Below, in pieces: positions 8,401 to 17,014 of a DNA stretch of 21,544 bases. Made by a program: the position numbers and the translations under genes. The notes under the pieces were generated by a model. That model had not been told where the DNA came from. It worked only from the letters and a program-made list of their open reading frames with translations, and searched no databases. The stretch comes from a virus. The stretch lies in IMG/VR virus record IMGVR_UViG_3300021961_000732, positions 1 through 21,544 of that record; one strand, given 5' to 3'. Position 1 is the stretch's first letter. Every line of letters begins with the position of its first letter.

Positions 8401-9884
8401 GGGCCAACTATGTTTTCGTCGTCAATCTCCCTTGCATTCTGCAACTTAAAATCACGAATGACTGTCCCAAACGGCGATCCGCCTTTGAGAATCAATTCGT
8501 TGCCTTGGTCATCAACAACGGGCAGGTCTTCAAAGACCAACTCTTCATTTGAAATAACCAAACCTTTGACACGCTCACTGTTGACCGTGTTTGTTGTTCT
8601 AAAAGGACGAGAATAGGTTTGCACATTGTCATCATTGATTCCATAATTCAAGGTGTCGGCAGTGTGGCTTACACTTGAAATTGTAGTGCTGTCCCTCGCA
8701 GGCATCATGTTGTTGACATCTGCCGACAAAGCCGAAGTGTAACCGTTCTCAAGGGATATGCCCACTGTGTCGCTCTCTCCAAAGAAATTTGACCCGTATT
8801 CCAATGTCTCAATGTTGAGATCGCCAGTGGTTGTGGGTTGCGTAGTTGCCGCCGTCAAGACTCCCTCGACAGTGGGGGCAGTGATGTTGTAGTCGGGAGG
8901 AGGTATATTGGGCGTGATGCAAGAATTCAACCCTTCAATGGAAAACCGACTGAAACCCGATGTAGCGGCCCCGTCAACATCTGCTGATTTACCACTGCGG
9001 GACACTGCATTGACCGCAGGCAACGCCATGTTCCCTCCATCCATGGGCTTTGCCAACATTTTCCATTGAGGCACTGTTGTCCCGATTCCTTGGATAATAG
9101 GGCCGAGGTTTGCCCCCGACCAATACCCTGCATCACTGGATGGGGCATTCTTTTCCCATGACAGGACAACAGTGTGCTTTGGCGGCTCGGCATCAAAGGT
9201 GACTGAAGTTGCTCCCGTGGAACCAACGGGGATGCCGTGGCTGGCAATTGTCAACTTGACATAAGCAAGGGTGCTTCCGAGAAATCGCAGGCTCAAATCA
9301 GTGTAGTTGTAAGTCCCTGCGGCGGTTCCACCGACAACAACAATCCGCCCTTGTTTGGGAAGGTCGGACGGATAGCCATGTTGATAGGGGATGTCCAACG
9401 AAACCGACATGGTGTTGGTGTCAAGACCGCCAAAGGAAGAACCCGTGATTGTTTCTCGGCCCGACATTCGGACATAACGAGCGCGCAGAAGCCGTGTCAA
9501 TCCTCGCTCGCTCACCTGCTTTGCTTTACGACTGTTGATTTTGGCGGCGATAAGTCGGGTCGCCTCTTCTGTCCCCAAGTCGTAAGTGAGCGAAAGGCCA
9601 CCTGCCGTAGCCGCCGCCGCCGCCGCCTTCAAGTCAACACCGATCACATTTGTTGCTTCAGTGGGAAGGGCTTCGTGGGCAATCGGTGTGCGAACAACAA
9701 CAGTGAGTCCCTGCTTCCAATTCGATGAAGCGTTTGTCCCGTATTCCCAATCGGTGACATCATCATCGTAAGCGGTGTCGGGATAGGTGATGTGCATAGC
9801 AAAAAGACCGCTCTTGGGATAGCCTGTTGAAGAAGCAAAAGGCTGTGCCGTTGCGGGGTAAAGGGTCTTTTCATACCTCGCCAT
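2472..9884 (-). CDS. Giant (2470 aa) tail tip protein with LamG-like region and C-terminal baseplate-hub-like domain
   Basis: Starts at the ATG at 9884, five bases after GGTGA and just after the stop of the 1592-aa gene. Layout: residues 1-1200 are mostly unrecognised, with a six-alanine run near residue 88 and a His/Arg-rich patch at about 625-690. Residues about 1217-1452 form a LamG/concanavalin-A-like region that opens with PVLWLKADSL and W-x-D-x-S-x-N and closes with IAEVIQYDRGLT and GYLARKYGF. About 1500-2100 is beta-rich and unrecognised. About 2150-2390 resembles the gp27 / gpD-type hub: GLNVMEVIKSLTEVDGRQLV, an LERMRQ helix, KALLSRAENGAP, then VNPGDIIEIDLP and GRFAVFEASHSYT. The tail of the protein is basic. 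The hub-type end suggests that it caps the tube, with the long N-terminal part forming an adhesive tip. Typical hub proteins have a few hundred residues, so this is exceptionally enlarged. No peptidase, lysozyme or transglycosylase motif is visible. Confidence 0.7.
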   Translation of the reverse strand: MARYEKTLYPATAQPFASSTGYPKSGLFAMHITYPDTAYDDDVTDWEYGTNASSNWKQGLTVVVRTPIAHEALPTEATNVIGVDLKAAAAAATAGGLSLTYDLGTEEATRLIAAKINSRKAKQVSERGLTRLLRARYVRMSGRETITGSSFGGLDTNTMSVSLDIPYQHGYPSDLPKQGRIVVVGGTAAGTYNYTDLSLRFLGSTLAYVKLTIASHGIPVGSTGATSVTFDAEPPKHTVVLSWEKNAPSSDAGYWSGANLGPIIQGIGTTVPQWKMLAKPMDGGNMALPAVNAVSRSGKSADVDGAATSGFSRFSIEGLNSCITPNIPPPDYNITAPTVEGVLTAATTQPTTTGDLNIETLEYGSNFFGESDTVGISLENGYTSALSADVNNMMPARDSTTISSVSHTADTLNYGINDDNVQTYSRPFRTTNTVNSERVKGLVISNEELVFEDLPVVDDQGNELILKGGSPFGTVIRDFKLQNAREIDDENIVGPSSPNDTFSPNLQIQLPDETQIPGEIFVRSGHDRVQAWSNLSWGMGGLSPPDPRKAGVAEASNEASQFDTHDRMLIFHCKRILHPSMSLTGIDSNITAGSQPSGTTRFFTAHKISDHTERGSVLKQTNNGTATGELYPHHRIRFGRQGHSFVSPIGHRGTPMNLRRQLHRSFGSSYSLMFETKSEHKHFGFGSGASTNSTTRYDLDTLDLKGTSGYDEATGSFSSDGLPQEEIGGSRLDNHKRNYSSTTPRKNVDYLIAPGQEHAKVEGSNQSVSQATVSTTTISGVATPTHLTLTDALTFNNRGNVANEFMVNGFLVGDCTLFGGRPQPNIITSDASNLYVSGSPHGSIAVRSATELATVPPLLLHDPEMLNASATPIRVGLNYVVTGSLDMGLLKESDTNTGCVPDAFLCSWLAEYGHPAFFGTNREHFMTFRYREAGMPRSTNYPATRQILLRNYSPNTTAGQAVNAQAFERLYAVQWLQNQGFNGLNAGGHGNVKGLRSAGAVLMGHTTIREPAGTMRIIKPTSGSERLTRGEGIGDGIDPLQEGSRLTVDTDSDGEATTKFYFLMDSRTTVNYSRHLPIRAWGTRTASDALDMLAGDPTENQNAQKIEGKGRFDGGIHDSMNLIPDATAYGADWNMPANYAGIERNLPVGIVMSGHTTEATPFFGLRRLSNTPVLSHEEQIGIGRRLNLTEFGMLSPMAHASGHWDVSVDDIRSETLPVSSPVLWLKADSLNLNDGDAISEWVDSSDNGFVFSQSTASAQPTFIKSSSYVNDMPVVDCDGNDKLFTPFSEKLNTAEITAFVVAWADSDDNAIHGIIESRASSPVTRSGFNLYIRMDSNNQWQWWAGSDTTWTTVSSATNSAVGGQPELVTASITGGDGAGSSATVTLDLKGAGNYTATGNFWKADNGEYTVGNVPSSFFLNGKIAEVIQYDRGLTTDEKRAVEGYLARKYGFTLVSPHPYAINESLDMIPKNKGLDPHIDLVQFKGSTSYPQSESPMALAKSSGDFGASADFFTLKGNALKTNAASVHYSTANDHYPVTGWGIGSESSGTVQSVAPIPLSEISEQRHLQSKGQPRLGLVMEVESERKDAKNTEYQVLSTKAVSLNTDLGIGQIYPVLPSWSMNTQFTTKAFTTTGGSVSHTVVNIDQKPVWSPDTNATKGAITVSGDSVRVDAMTHGKDVWTVRGAGDLPAWGGVFILRKSYLNRAEEGGRGSDIPASGTIAQASIPKRRYVDYAVRLVRPLKMYGFASNLMQDGWLLGARCSTSNSGGLGFQPFTRDKRYGVFEINADRALNQVDLISSANGAFEIEWPDANEHDVVWHLIPTSNMLQHFKSDAVRKNDGEIVSDIDARFSQITHAGGDEKLYQSESRYAADGTGVGGDFAKQTDEGEYRQSSTMLDAIPAVRIIRNLSVGLLAERRLDLPASGKLMAVGVVGYITYTSIDGYVLKGISHAGSTASIDFDSGVDLYLTDSTDTTTARTLRDAISHTPANVTAPSFIDNSVVLSKVQNNTWRRYDSSIDAVAKTTVNFKGLLPYDPTDFIMVNQSPFILFDGSSQGLVKAYNRSFIQIDGQNLSASFFPPYLFDSAGHLWRVSEIKEKQNKRFAVFRNTEGELLSQSGFELGNVIAGQYGAIGLRTSDVALQLLDKSAGSLAGFMAMPSSSITQNTFKTLNTLDAHPALHLMNQHSKTYVSRPTRGLNVMEVIKSLTEVDGRQLVVEKNGVMVYSEKAFNETENRIGSDSGAQLVRVSRMFDSPNQVIIIGDQVAENETVKVVVKDLERMRQAAGSNAEDNLVRTLQKEVPGLKTMKEALTVAKALLSRAENGAPLVSIEGLLKATSVNPGDIIEIDLPIHGVKGRFAVFEASHSYTKATSNLIVAQYEKGIEGLLSDIQAATSNPTRQSESQKKNELNELALNGSVRVIAVVKRYVRHNNSQHFIIGAKHGGGLGQIGTRDSNKRGKPIGQSKSRFFEVK
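9610..9627 (-). repeat. (GCC)6 trinucleotide tract coding for polyalanine
   Basis: Six perfect GCC units on the plus strand (GGC on the coding strand) encode most of a six-alanine run near residue 88 of the 2470-aa protein. It is a simple repeat that could change length by replication slippage without breaking the frame. Confidence 0.8.
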
Positions 9885-9889
9885 TTAAT

Positions 9890-12800
9890 TCACCACACAG
9901 ACTTCCCGTTGAAGAGGGTTTGGGCTTCTGCAAAGGTCAATGCCCTTCGGAATATCGCAACATCGGTTATGTAGGTGTCGTCCATGTAAATTGGGCCAGC
10001 GTTGTTTGTTCCTGTTGTTCCCGACCCCACATCTCCAAATTGTCGTGTAACCACGGAGGCCCCCTCTTGATTGAAATATCCCTCAAGGGTTATTCCCGCA
10101 TCCAAGGCAAAAATCAAACTGCCACCATTTGTAGTCGCAGGCGCGCCAGGCACAGGTGTTGCCGTTGGATCTAACACAACATAAGGTGCGCCGAACAATG
10201 CCATTCCGATTGCGACCATGCCCCTTTCTCTTTGACTTCCGAGACTGGAATGAATGTCGGGATGATCTGCTGTTGAAGGCGATAGTCCGTCTGCACCTGT
10301 TTGGAATCCCAAGGGATCGGTATTTGGTGCGCTTCCTGCGTAGTTGTGGTCTTGGACATCAGCCATGTAATTCGTTAAATCAATGATTCCGTTTGTGACC
10401 GAGGGTGTGCCGCCGCTATCAATGTAGATGTTGCCTTCACTTCCAAAATAACAGAAGAAACGGCTATTGTCGGCATCATAACCCGCAACGATGTGCATCC
10501 ATTGTTGCGTTTGATATTTGACAATCCCAAGAGTCGTGGCCTGTCCAAAAAGCACCCCTGCTCGAACATCAAAAGGAGCGGCTGTCGGACGCGTCACTGC
10601 AACAAATAACTGCCCGAAGCCTGTTCCAGCACCGCAACCGCCTATGCTCAATCCATAGGGTTTATTTGGACTGTTTTTAGCGATTCCATGCAATATCGGC
10701 CCCGAAACATGCGTGTCGGTGGGGTTCTTAATCCAAGCACTGATTGTCCATGAATTCTCACCAGTGAAGTTGTTGCTCACTGGATGGTCGTATTGCACCC
10801 CCGAATTCTCTTCAGCGAGGGTCACTGCATCACCGACAGTGAATTGTATCGCTTTGCTTTCCTCGTCTTTGCCCGAAGCGTATGCTGGCCCATTTGCTAA
10901 GGCTCTTGCCCCTGCTGTGGTCAAATAAACTGCTTTGCCATACAACTCATCTTCAATTTTGGTGGCATCCTCGGTGACTGCTCCCGATGTTGCCACATTT
11001 GTTCGTATGTAGGTCAACGCTAAATCAGTCGGCTCACCGTTTGAATCCAACTCCATTTTGTGATGAAAACCTCGCAAAGTATTGTCGTTAATCGTGTCAT
11101 TGTTCTTCAAATCCGTGAAGTCAAGCACCGCCGATGCAGTGGAGACATCTCCAAGGTTTTGAAACCCACTAAATCCAGTTGGCCCCTTTGAATAATGGTG
11201 TTTGTAAAAATCCGAATAATCCTTGTTTGTTCCGTCGCTCACATCGAAGGTTACCCCCGTATGGCCGCCACCAAAGAACAGAATCCCCTTTGAATCAACT
11301 ATCGGCTCAAAAATTTCAACGACTACATCCTGCAATTCAGTGGTTCCATCGGTTGCGAAAAGGGCTTCATAGAATTGTTGTGTTTCTTGATATGGTCGTA
11401 TGTTTTGAATTTGAAATGAATCGGTTGAAGCATTGATTCCAACAATTGAATTCAAGCCTTCAAAGGTCGCCAACCTGCCATTGATTCTCAAAATACCTTT
11501 GTTGCTTGAAGACACTTTTCTTGCTCCACGAAGAAGCACTTCTTGAGCAGAAATGTCAACCGATATTCGGTTGATGGGCGGATCTAATGCGGGATTGAAT
11601 GATGCGGGGGCTGGACTCACGATTGCGCCTGCCCCGCCAATGTCAAGAGTTGGGGTTTTTGTGACCACTGAAAAATTTCCTCCTAAACCATCGTAAGAGC
11701 GAAGGGTATCGTTGAGATGTGTTGCTCCGTGAGGCGCACCCGTAAATGTGGTGATGGGAACAAAGGTTTCGCCATCAAGTCCTAAAGGAAGTGGCGCAGG
11801 GAATGAGTTGGCTTTGTAGTGGCGGCTATTTGTCGCCAACAAACCACCAAATCCAACTGCTTGCTTGGGCTTGTAAGCGTAAGGTGAATTGTTGGTCAAC
11901 CACACTGCAAAGTTGCGACCCGATGCGCCAGGCACAGTGCTGTGAATGACAATCGAAACGCCGTTCTCGCCCGTCCTGCTCTCCACCGATGAGCCAACAA
12001 ATGCACGAACATACCCCATGTGACTTCCAGTGTTTGCACTTGAAGGACTCGCCGTAAAGAGCGGGGGCGGGTCAAACGCACTGCCCCCTGTGCTATTCTT
12101 GGCATCGGGATGTCCTGCCATGTTAATGCGCCGAATGACTTCTTCAACCACACTGGCAAAATCCTTCTCAACACTTGCTATTTCTCCCAAGTTGATAGTC
12201 ATCGGTTGAACATAATCCAAGGTATCGTCGCTCTTTTTTCCTTTCAAAGAAAGTGCCGCAGGGAAGCAATCAACAGGCAGAATTGTGTTCCTGTCATTGT
12301 TTGATTCTTCCAACTCAAACGGATCGAAAACAAAACCATTCATGTTCGTCCCATCGGGGTGAATGTAAAATTTGGTGTCGTCGTTGTAGTCAACAAACAC
12401 CTTTTCTGTTGATGAAGTCCAGTTGAACAGGGTTCGGATTTGTGAGGCTATGTCGCCAGCCAAGGTTGCGTTTGTTGTGTAGGTTGTGCTGTCGGGGAAA
12501 ACGAAACCACCTTTGATGACAGGCATACCCTCAAGAAGCGTAGGAAGTGGACTTGGTGTGCTGTTATCGAAGGCGTATTTCGTAAGCACGATGTCAAGAC
12601 TGGTTGATGTCAAGGCACTGATTTTTCCATAATACCCGTAGGTGTTGAGGAATCCTTCGCCAAACGAGACATATTCGTTGACAGCAAAACCCGTAGTGTC
12701 GTCAACAGTCAAGGTGATGGTTGAACCAGCAGTTGAGGATGTGGCGGTGCAAACGCACTGCTCCGATGGTCTTTGACAGCGAATAGAGGTTCCTGCATCA

Positions 12801-14668
12801 GTCAAATTATTGACCTTGAAGGCGGCGGCTGGTTCATACATCCCCCAGTCGATTGAATAACGGTTCTCGTATTGCGACATGTGCGGCCTGTTCATGGCTG
12901 TCATGGTGCAATCAATCATCAATTCCAGTGATTTGTTCGCTGGCAGGGGGTCGCCCTTTTCTGTTGTTGTTGACAGGATTTCTTGAACATCAAACATTGA
13001 TGAAGGGAAAATTGGGATTTCAACGAGAGCGCGTGTGGACGCATAAAGTGTGGAGGTTGCCTTGTCATTCCGAACCGATGGGTTCCCAGTGGTTACCACA
13101 CGGTCTTTCCAACCGTCCAAGAAGGAATGTTGTTCGTAGTCCGTTTTCGCATCAGCCATTCCCTGCCCTGCGCCACCGAGACTGATTGAAACGGTTGGCG
13201 ATCCCATGTCACCGATTTCTTTCACAGGCGTTCCTTCGCTCAAATTGAAGTCGGTATCGGAACGCTGGTCTGCTATGTCCATCAGTTGTGAACGGCCACG
13301 AATGTTTGCTATGGGCGAACCCATTGAATCCGTTTCGGGCGAAATTTCTTCGACACGGGCTTTCATCACCGTCAATTCAATGGACACCAAACATGGGTCG
13401 GAGGGGTTATCAGTGGCAGTGACCAAGTCGCTTAACGCCTCATGCTTCATCCGATTGCTTGGTTGAATGAGTAACAAATTTTCATTGTTCTCAACTTCGT
13501 TATCTATGATGTCAAAAACGGTCAAGTTGCTTCTTGAGAATGCAGAAGGTGTAGCCTTTGAAGAAGAATGGGCGGTGCGGTCGTTGCCTCCCAATGAAAT
13601 AACCGACAAGGTGTGAAAGTCGCTGTTTGCATCCTCGTCGGGGGTCATCAAAGAAGGAATGGCCTTCGGGCGGCCATATCCATTTTTTGAGGTCTGCGCC
13701 ACCACCACGCAATCTTCAACATTGACAAACACCGATGGAGAAACATCTCCGAAGGGAGCCGAAGTCAAGGTGTGAGACTTCAAAGGGCGGTTGAAATTGG
13801 TGGTCGGCACTGAAACAATTCCCCCTGCCGCAGTGATGTCAAGGAGAATGTCATCGTGGTTTGAAGGAACGCTTAAATACGGCTTCAACAACAATTCTGC
13901 AATCGTCTTCGGAGTCCCGCTCACGGACAGAACAGTGCTTGCAGGGGGGAACATTTCTTTGACAATCAAATACCCTTTGTCCCCCGACGCATAATACGGG
14001 CTGAAAGCAGTGTTGACATTTCCCGAACCAATGCTCGTGCCTGCAACCACTTCACCAGTGAGATCTATGGCCTCATAGTGAACAAGGATTTTCGACGGGC
14101 CACCGTTTGAAGAGATGATGGAAGGCGCAGTGATTGTGGCAATACGGGCATTCTTTTCGGGAGTCAAATGCCGAATGTAGTGTGGATTTGTTGGTTTGTT
14201 GTTTTTCAAATCAGCCCTGTGTTCATAGTCCAACGATTTTAACAGAAACGGTCGAACATCCTCCACAGCGATTGCGATTATTTCATTGTGTGATGAAGAA
14301 TTAAAATTGGCCGAAGAAAGGTTGCTATATTGGCCGATGCCGCCTTCAAACACAATTCGGTTAAAGGGTTGACTGGAACCATCAGTGGCTCTTGAAGTGG
14401 TGCTTTTGTTGCGAAAATCCAACAACTCTCCATTGAAAACGGTTTCAGTGACTTTGACCGCATCATTTTCTTGAATCATTGAATTGACTTCTAAGTTATC
14501 CGTTTGATAATTGAAAGTGTCTGCGATCCCCTGCACTGTTTTCTTGACCACTTGCGATTCGGGGATTGGCAGTTGCCTCAAGAAGAATTCTCCATCCACG
14601 AGGTTGTAGGAGGTGACTCCTGCGCCACCCACTTCTGCGGTATCGGATGATTCGTTTAAACTGCTCAT
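9890..14668 (-). CDS. Large (1592 aa) tail tip protein with C-terminal LamG domain
   Basis: Starts at the ATG at 14668, preceded by GAGGTG five bases upstream that overlaps the stop of the 778-aa gene. The N-terminal 90 residues include LVDGEFFLRQLPIPESQVV and look like an attachment segment. Residues up to about 1250 are beta-rich with no family I can name; one stretch near 640-670 reads TLTVDDTTGFAVNEYVSFG and another near 880-970 has GRNFAVWL. The last 325 residues are a recognisable LamG/concanavalin-A-like domain: NSWTISAWIKNP, then QWMHIVAGYDAD, and the closing ITDVAIFRRALTFAEAQTL. LamG domains in viral tail proteins usually bind carbohydrate, so I infer a host-surface adhesin or a tip scaffold. 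It lies between two other LamG-bearing genes. No signal peptide or enzyme motif is visible. Confidence 0.65.
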   Translation of the reverse strand: MSSLNESSDTAEVGGAGVTSYNLVDGEFFLRQLPIPESQVVKKTVQGIADTFNYQTDNLEVNSMIQENDAVKVTETVFNGELLDFRNKSTTSRATDGSSQPFNRIVFEGGIGQYSNLSSANFNSSSHNEIIAIAVEDVRPFLLKSLDYEHRADLKNNKPTNPHYIRHLTPEKNARIATITAPSIISSNGGPSKILVHYEAIDLTGEVVAGTSIGSGNVNTAFSPYYASGDKGYLIVKEMFPPASTVLSVSGTPKTIAELLLKPYLSVPSNHDDILLDITAAGGIVSVPTTNFNRPLKSHTLTSAPFGDVSPSVFVNVEDCVVVAQTSKNGYGRPKAIPSLMTPDEDANSDFHTLSVISLGGNDRTAHSSSKATPSAFSRSNLTVFDIIDNEVENNENLLLIQPSNRMKHEALSDLVTATDNPSDPCLVSIELTVMKARVEEISPETDSMGSPIANIRGRSQLMDIADQRSDTDFNLSEGTPVKEIGDMGSPTVSISLGGAGQGMADAKTDYEQHSFLDGWKDRVVTTGNPSVRNDKATSTLYASTRALVEIPIFPSSMFDVQEILSTTTEKGDPLPANKSLELMIDCTMTAMNRPHMSQYENRYSIDWGMYEPAAAFKVNNLTDAGTSIRCQRPSEQCVCTATSSTAGSTITLTVDDTTGFAVNEYVSFGEGFLNTYGYYGKISALTSTSLDIVLTKYAFDNSTPSPLPTLLEGMPVIKGGFVFPDSTTYTTNATLAGDIASQIRTLFNWTSSTEKVFVDYNDDTKFYIHPDGTNMNGFVFDPFELEESNNDRNTILPVDCFPAALSLKGKKSDDTLDYVQPMTINLGEIASVEKDFASVVEEVIRRINMAGHPDAKNSTGGSAFDPPPLFTASPSSANTGSHMGYVRAFVGSSVESRTGENGVSIVIHSTVPGASGRNFAVWLTNNSPYAYKPKQAVGFGGLLATNSRHYKANSFPAPLPLGLDGETFVPITTFTGAPHGATHLNDTLRSYDGLGGNFSVVTKTPTLDIGGAGAIVSPAPASFNPALDPPINRISVDISAQEVLLRGARKVSSSNKGILRINGRLATFEGLNSIVGINASTDSFQIQNIRPYQETQQFYEALFATDGTTELQDVVVEIFEPIVDSKGILFFGGGHTGVTFDVSDGTNKDYSDFYKHHYSKGPTGFSGFQNLGDVSTASAVLDFTDLKNNDTINDNTLRGFHHKMELDSNGEPTDLALTYIRTNVATSGAVTEDATKIEDELYGKAVYLTTAGARALANGPAYASGKDEESKAIQFTVGDAVTLAEENSGVQYDHPVSNNFTGENSWTISAWIKNPTDTHVSGPILHGIAKNSPNKPYGLSIGGCGAGTGFGQLFVAVTRPTAAPFDVRAGVLFGQATTLGIVKYQTQQWMHIVAGYDADNSRFFCYFGSEGNIYIDSGGTPSVTNGIIDLTNYMADVQDHNYAGSAPNTDPLGFQTGADGLSPSTADHPDIHSSLGSQRERGMVAIGMALFGAPYVVLDPTATPVPGAPATTNGGSLIFALDAGITLEGYFNQEGASVVTRQFGDVGSGTTGTNNAGPIYMDDTYITDVAIFRRALTFAEAQTLFNGKSVW

Positions 14669-14677
14669 TCAAACACC

Positions 14678-17014
14678 TCAAATGAACCCGTATTTTTCAG
14701 TGAAATAACCGTGGACTACGCCCCTATCATGCTCGCTTAAAACCGTGTCGTATATGAGGACTTCCGCCACTCGAAAATTGATTGGGGCCAACAGCGAACC
14801 AGTCCCCGAAGAAGGGTTAGCACTGTTGAATGATGTGGTGTTTCCAAACAAAGCGAAATTATCCGATGAAGCAAAATCGAAAGCATTTGGCAATCCCCCT
14901 ATGAATGAAGTTGACAATACCCCGTGATGGTAAATGTGAGCGTTTTGGTTTGTTCGGTCAATCACAATTGACACTAAAAGCGATTCTTGGTCTGTTGCTA
15001 AAGGGGACGAAGTGGAGGAATAAAGTGCAGTGTTTTGTAGTGAATAATTTGCCGAAGTCTTGTCTCCTGCTATGTTGTTCCGATCCGTTCCAAACAATCG
15101 AACCGTATGACTTGACGACCACACTGGCCGAATCATCATGAACACAGTCATGTCTTCTGTTGGTGAATCAATGGCAACACTTTCGCCAGCGAATGAACCA
15201 GTTGTTGTCCCATTGTGAAGCATAGCGGCGGTGGTCGCTACAAGACAAGCCCTGTTGTTGAAATGAACACTTGATGCCTCATATTGCCAATATCCCACAG
15301 GATAAACACCAAAGTTGTTTGAAGTCAAATCTAACCATTTCTTGAGGTTTCCTCCCGAAAAGTCGTTGGTTGTGTCCAATGCTTCAGCATTGAGCCATAA
15401 TTTCAAATTGGTTTGAAGAGGTTCGGGGTCATTGACCAATGTTGTTCGTGCGGCTGTTCCCGTGGTTATGCGACTACGGGTGTTGATGAAATAGGCCGTG
15501 TTATCCAACCCCGACTTATCATTGAACCGTTGTCCCTTGGTGAAGCGAGCGCGTGTAAATGCGTCTTTTTGACGGGTTACACCATTTACCGCTTTCTCTT
15601 TGTTCCCATCGTCAATGATGAGATCGGCGTTGCCAAGCGTAAGCCATATCGGGGTTCCATCATCGTGATGAAAAAGAAAGCCTTGGTCTTCGGGATGATT
15701 TTTTGTTCCAAGAACCGCTTTGTTCTTTACCTTGACCGAATGGCAACCAACGATTCCTGTTAAGAAGTTGAGCGAGACAATTCGGATTCTTTCGATTGGA
15801 TTCACCATGGGGTCAAGGTCTGCGGAATTTCCTATTCCCATGATGTTGCCCGATGTGTTCTTGACGAGACTTGAGGGTGTTTTAGTCAACCCTGTTTTTG
15901 GGTGAGTCCCTGCTTGATTTACAACACCGTTCAAGGGAGAGGCCACCAGCGTTGAATTGTTGATGTAACCTTCTGCATTGTTTGTCCAACGCTGTGCGCC
16001 ACTGATGGTCAAGGTGGCCCCCGAATAGCGTTGACGAACCTGTTCGGGCGTGAGGCCAGTCACATAGGCCCCTAACAACTCAATGCCGCTATAATAGTCA
16101 GTGACTCCACTTTCGTTAGCAGGCGGGTCATAGATTCGGAATTGACCCAAAGTGCCATTGTTGCTGAAGTCGTAAGCAATCAACACAAATGGCTTTTGTA
16201 GCCGCCCTGTGTGTTCGCCCGAACCATCTCGTGATTGCGTGGGAGATGCCTCGAAAGCATTGTCAAAGAAGTGAATATCGGGAACCTCTATGTCGTCGTT
16301 GAAATCCCAAAGACCAATCGTTTCGTTTGTCGCCAAAAGGTTGCCCAAAGCAGGGTTTGTGATGCCACGGTTCAAGCGAACACTTTCAATGATGCCACGG
16401 TATTCACCTCCACGACCTCCGATGAACATGTCCGAGGATGTGTTCTTGAGAATTCTTCGCTCAACCAAATTCATTTCAGCAACCAATTCTCCATTCAAGA
16501 ACAACTTGATTTCCTTTCCAGTGAATTGAGCAGTGACCAACATCAATGGCTGTGCGCCAAGCGTGAGGTCTTGGGGCTTATGTTCTCCCCCCGTGTAGGT
16601 TCCCGAATGCGATTCAGCAAGGACGGGCATGTTGAATGAGGTTTCAATGGTGAAATGTCCTCCCACAGTCTCAACGCTGAAGGTAAGTGCGTCTTCTTTG
16701 AACGGATCACCAGCCTTCAATTGAAAGCAACCTGGCTTTTCCAACACCACGCCTCCGTAGTCGGGGACAATAAAGGCATCAATCGTGAATTCTCCAAAAA
16801 TGCCGTTGAGGGGGTTTGCTTGATTGGGATAATGGATGCGGCCAACCTTCGTGGCATGACTCATTCTTGTGTTCGCATTGGTTCCCGAAACAGCGTCATA
16901 CGCAGGCCCCAACAGGTCAACCCCGCTTTCTTTGAATTGACCAGTGGGGACGACGATTCCATCCGTAAAACCATTGAAGCGAATGGCTTTGCTACGAAAT
17001 TTGTGAACGCCCAT
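14678..17014 (-). CDS. Tail tip protein with two LamG/concanavalin-A-like regions
   Basis: A 778-aa protein starting at the ATG at 17014 in a TGATG overlap with the preceding gene, with GGTGGG seven bases upstream. Residues about 10-255 are a LamG-like domain: FNGFTDGIVVP, GEFTIDAFI, LVTAQFTGKEIKLFLNGELV, DMFIGGRGG and IIESVRLNRGIT. The middle (about 270-530) is beta-rich, with VLIAYDFSNNGTLGQFRIYD and LTPEQVRQRYSG. Residues about 533-778 are a second concanavalin-A-like domain, opening LKLWLNAEALD and W-x-D-x-T-x-N and closing VAEVLIYDTVLS and GYFTEKYGF. The closing pattern is nearly the same as that of the LamG region in the 2470-aa protein, so one was probably copied from the other. Role: glycan binding or tail tip architecture, inferred from family and position. 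Confidence 0.7.
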   Translation of the reverse strand: MGVHKFRSKAIRFNGFTDGIVVPTGQFKESGVDLLGPAYDAVSGTNANTRMSHATKVGRIHYPNQANPLNGIFGEFTIDAFIVPDYGGVVLEKPGCFQLKAGDPFKEDALTFSVETVGGHFTIETSFNMPVLAESHSGTYTGGEHKPQDLTLGAQPLMLVTAQFTGKEIKLFLNGELVAEMNLVERRILKNTSSDMFIGGRGGEYRGIIESVRLNRGITNPALGNLLATNETIGLWDFNDDIEVPDIHFFDNAFEASPTQSRDGSGEHTGRLQKPFVLIAYDFSNNGTLGQFRIYDPPANESGVTDYYSGIELLGAYVTGLTPEQVRQRYSGATLTISGAQRWTNNAEGYINNSTLVASPLNGVVNQAGTHPKTGLTKTPSSLVKNTSGNIMGIGNSADLDPMVNPIERIRIVSLNFLTGIVGCHSVKVKNKAVLGTKNHPEDQGFLFHHDDGTPIWLTLGNADLIIDDGNKEKAVNGVTRQKDAFTRARFTKGQRFNDKSGLDNTAYFINTRSRITTGTAARTTLVNDPEPLQTNLKLWLNAEALDTTNDFSGGNLKKWLDLTSNNFGVYPVGYWQYEASSVHFNNRACLVATTAAMLHNGTTTGSFAGESVAIDSPTEDMTVFMMIRPVWSSSHTVRLFGTDRNNIAGDKTSANYSLQNTALYSSTSSPLATDQESLLVSIVIDRTNQNAHIYHHGVLSTSFIGGLPNAFDFASSDNFALFGNTTSFNSANPSSGTGSLLAPINFRVAEVLIYDTVLSEHDRGVVHGYFTEKYGFI

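Noticed and set aside
9237-9728. A 163-codon open frame on the plus strand
   Set aside because: It is antisense to the N-terminal part of the 2470-aa protein, which continues before and after it. There is no motif, and the composition is cysteine-rich in an unpatterned way.
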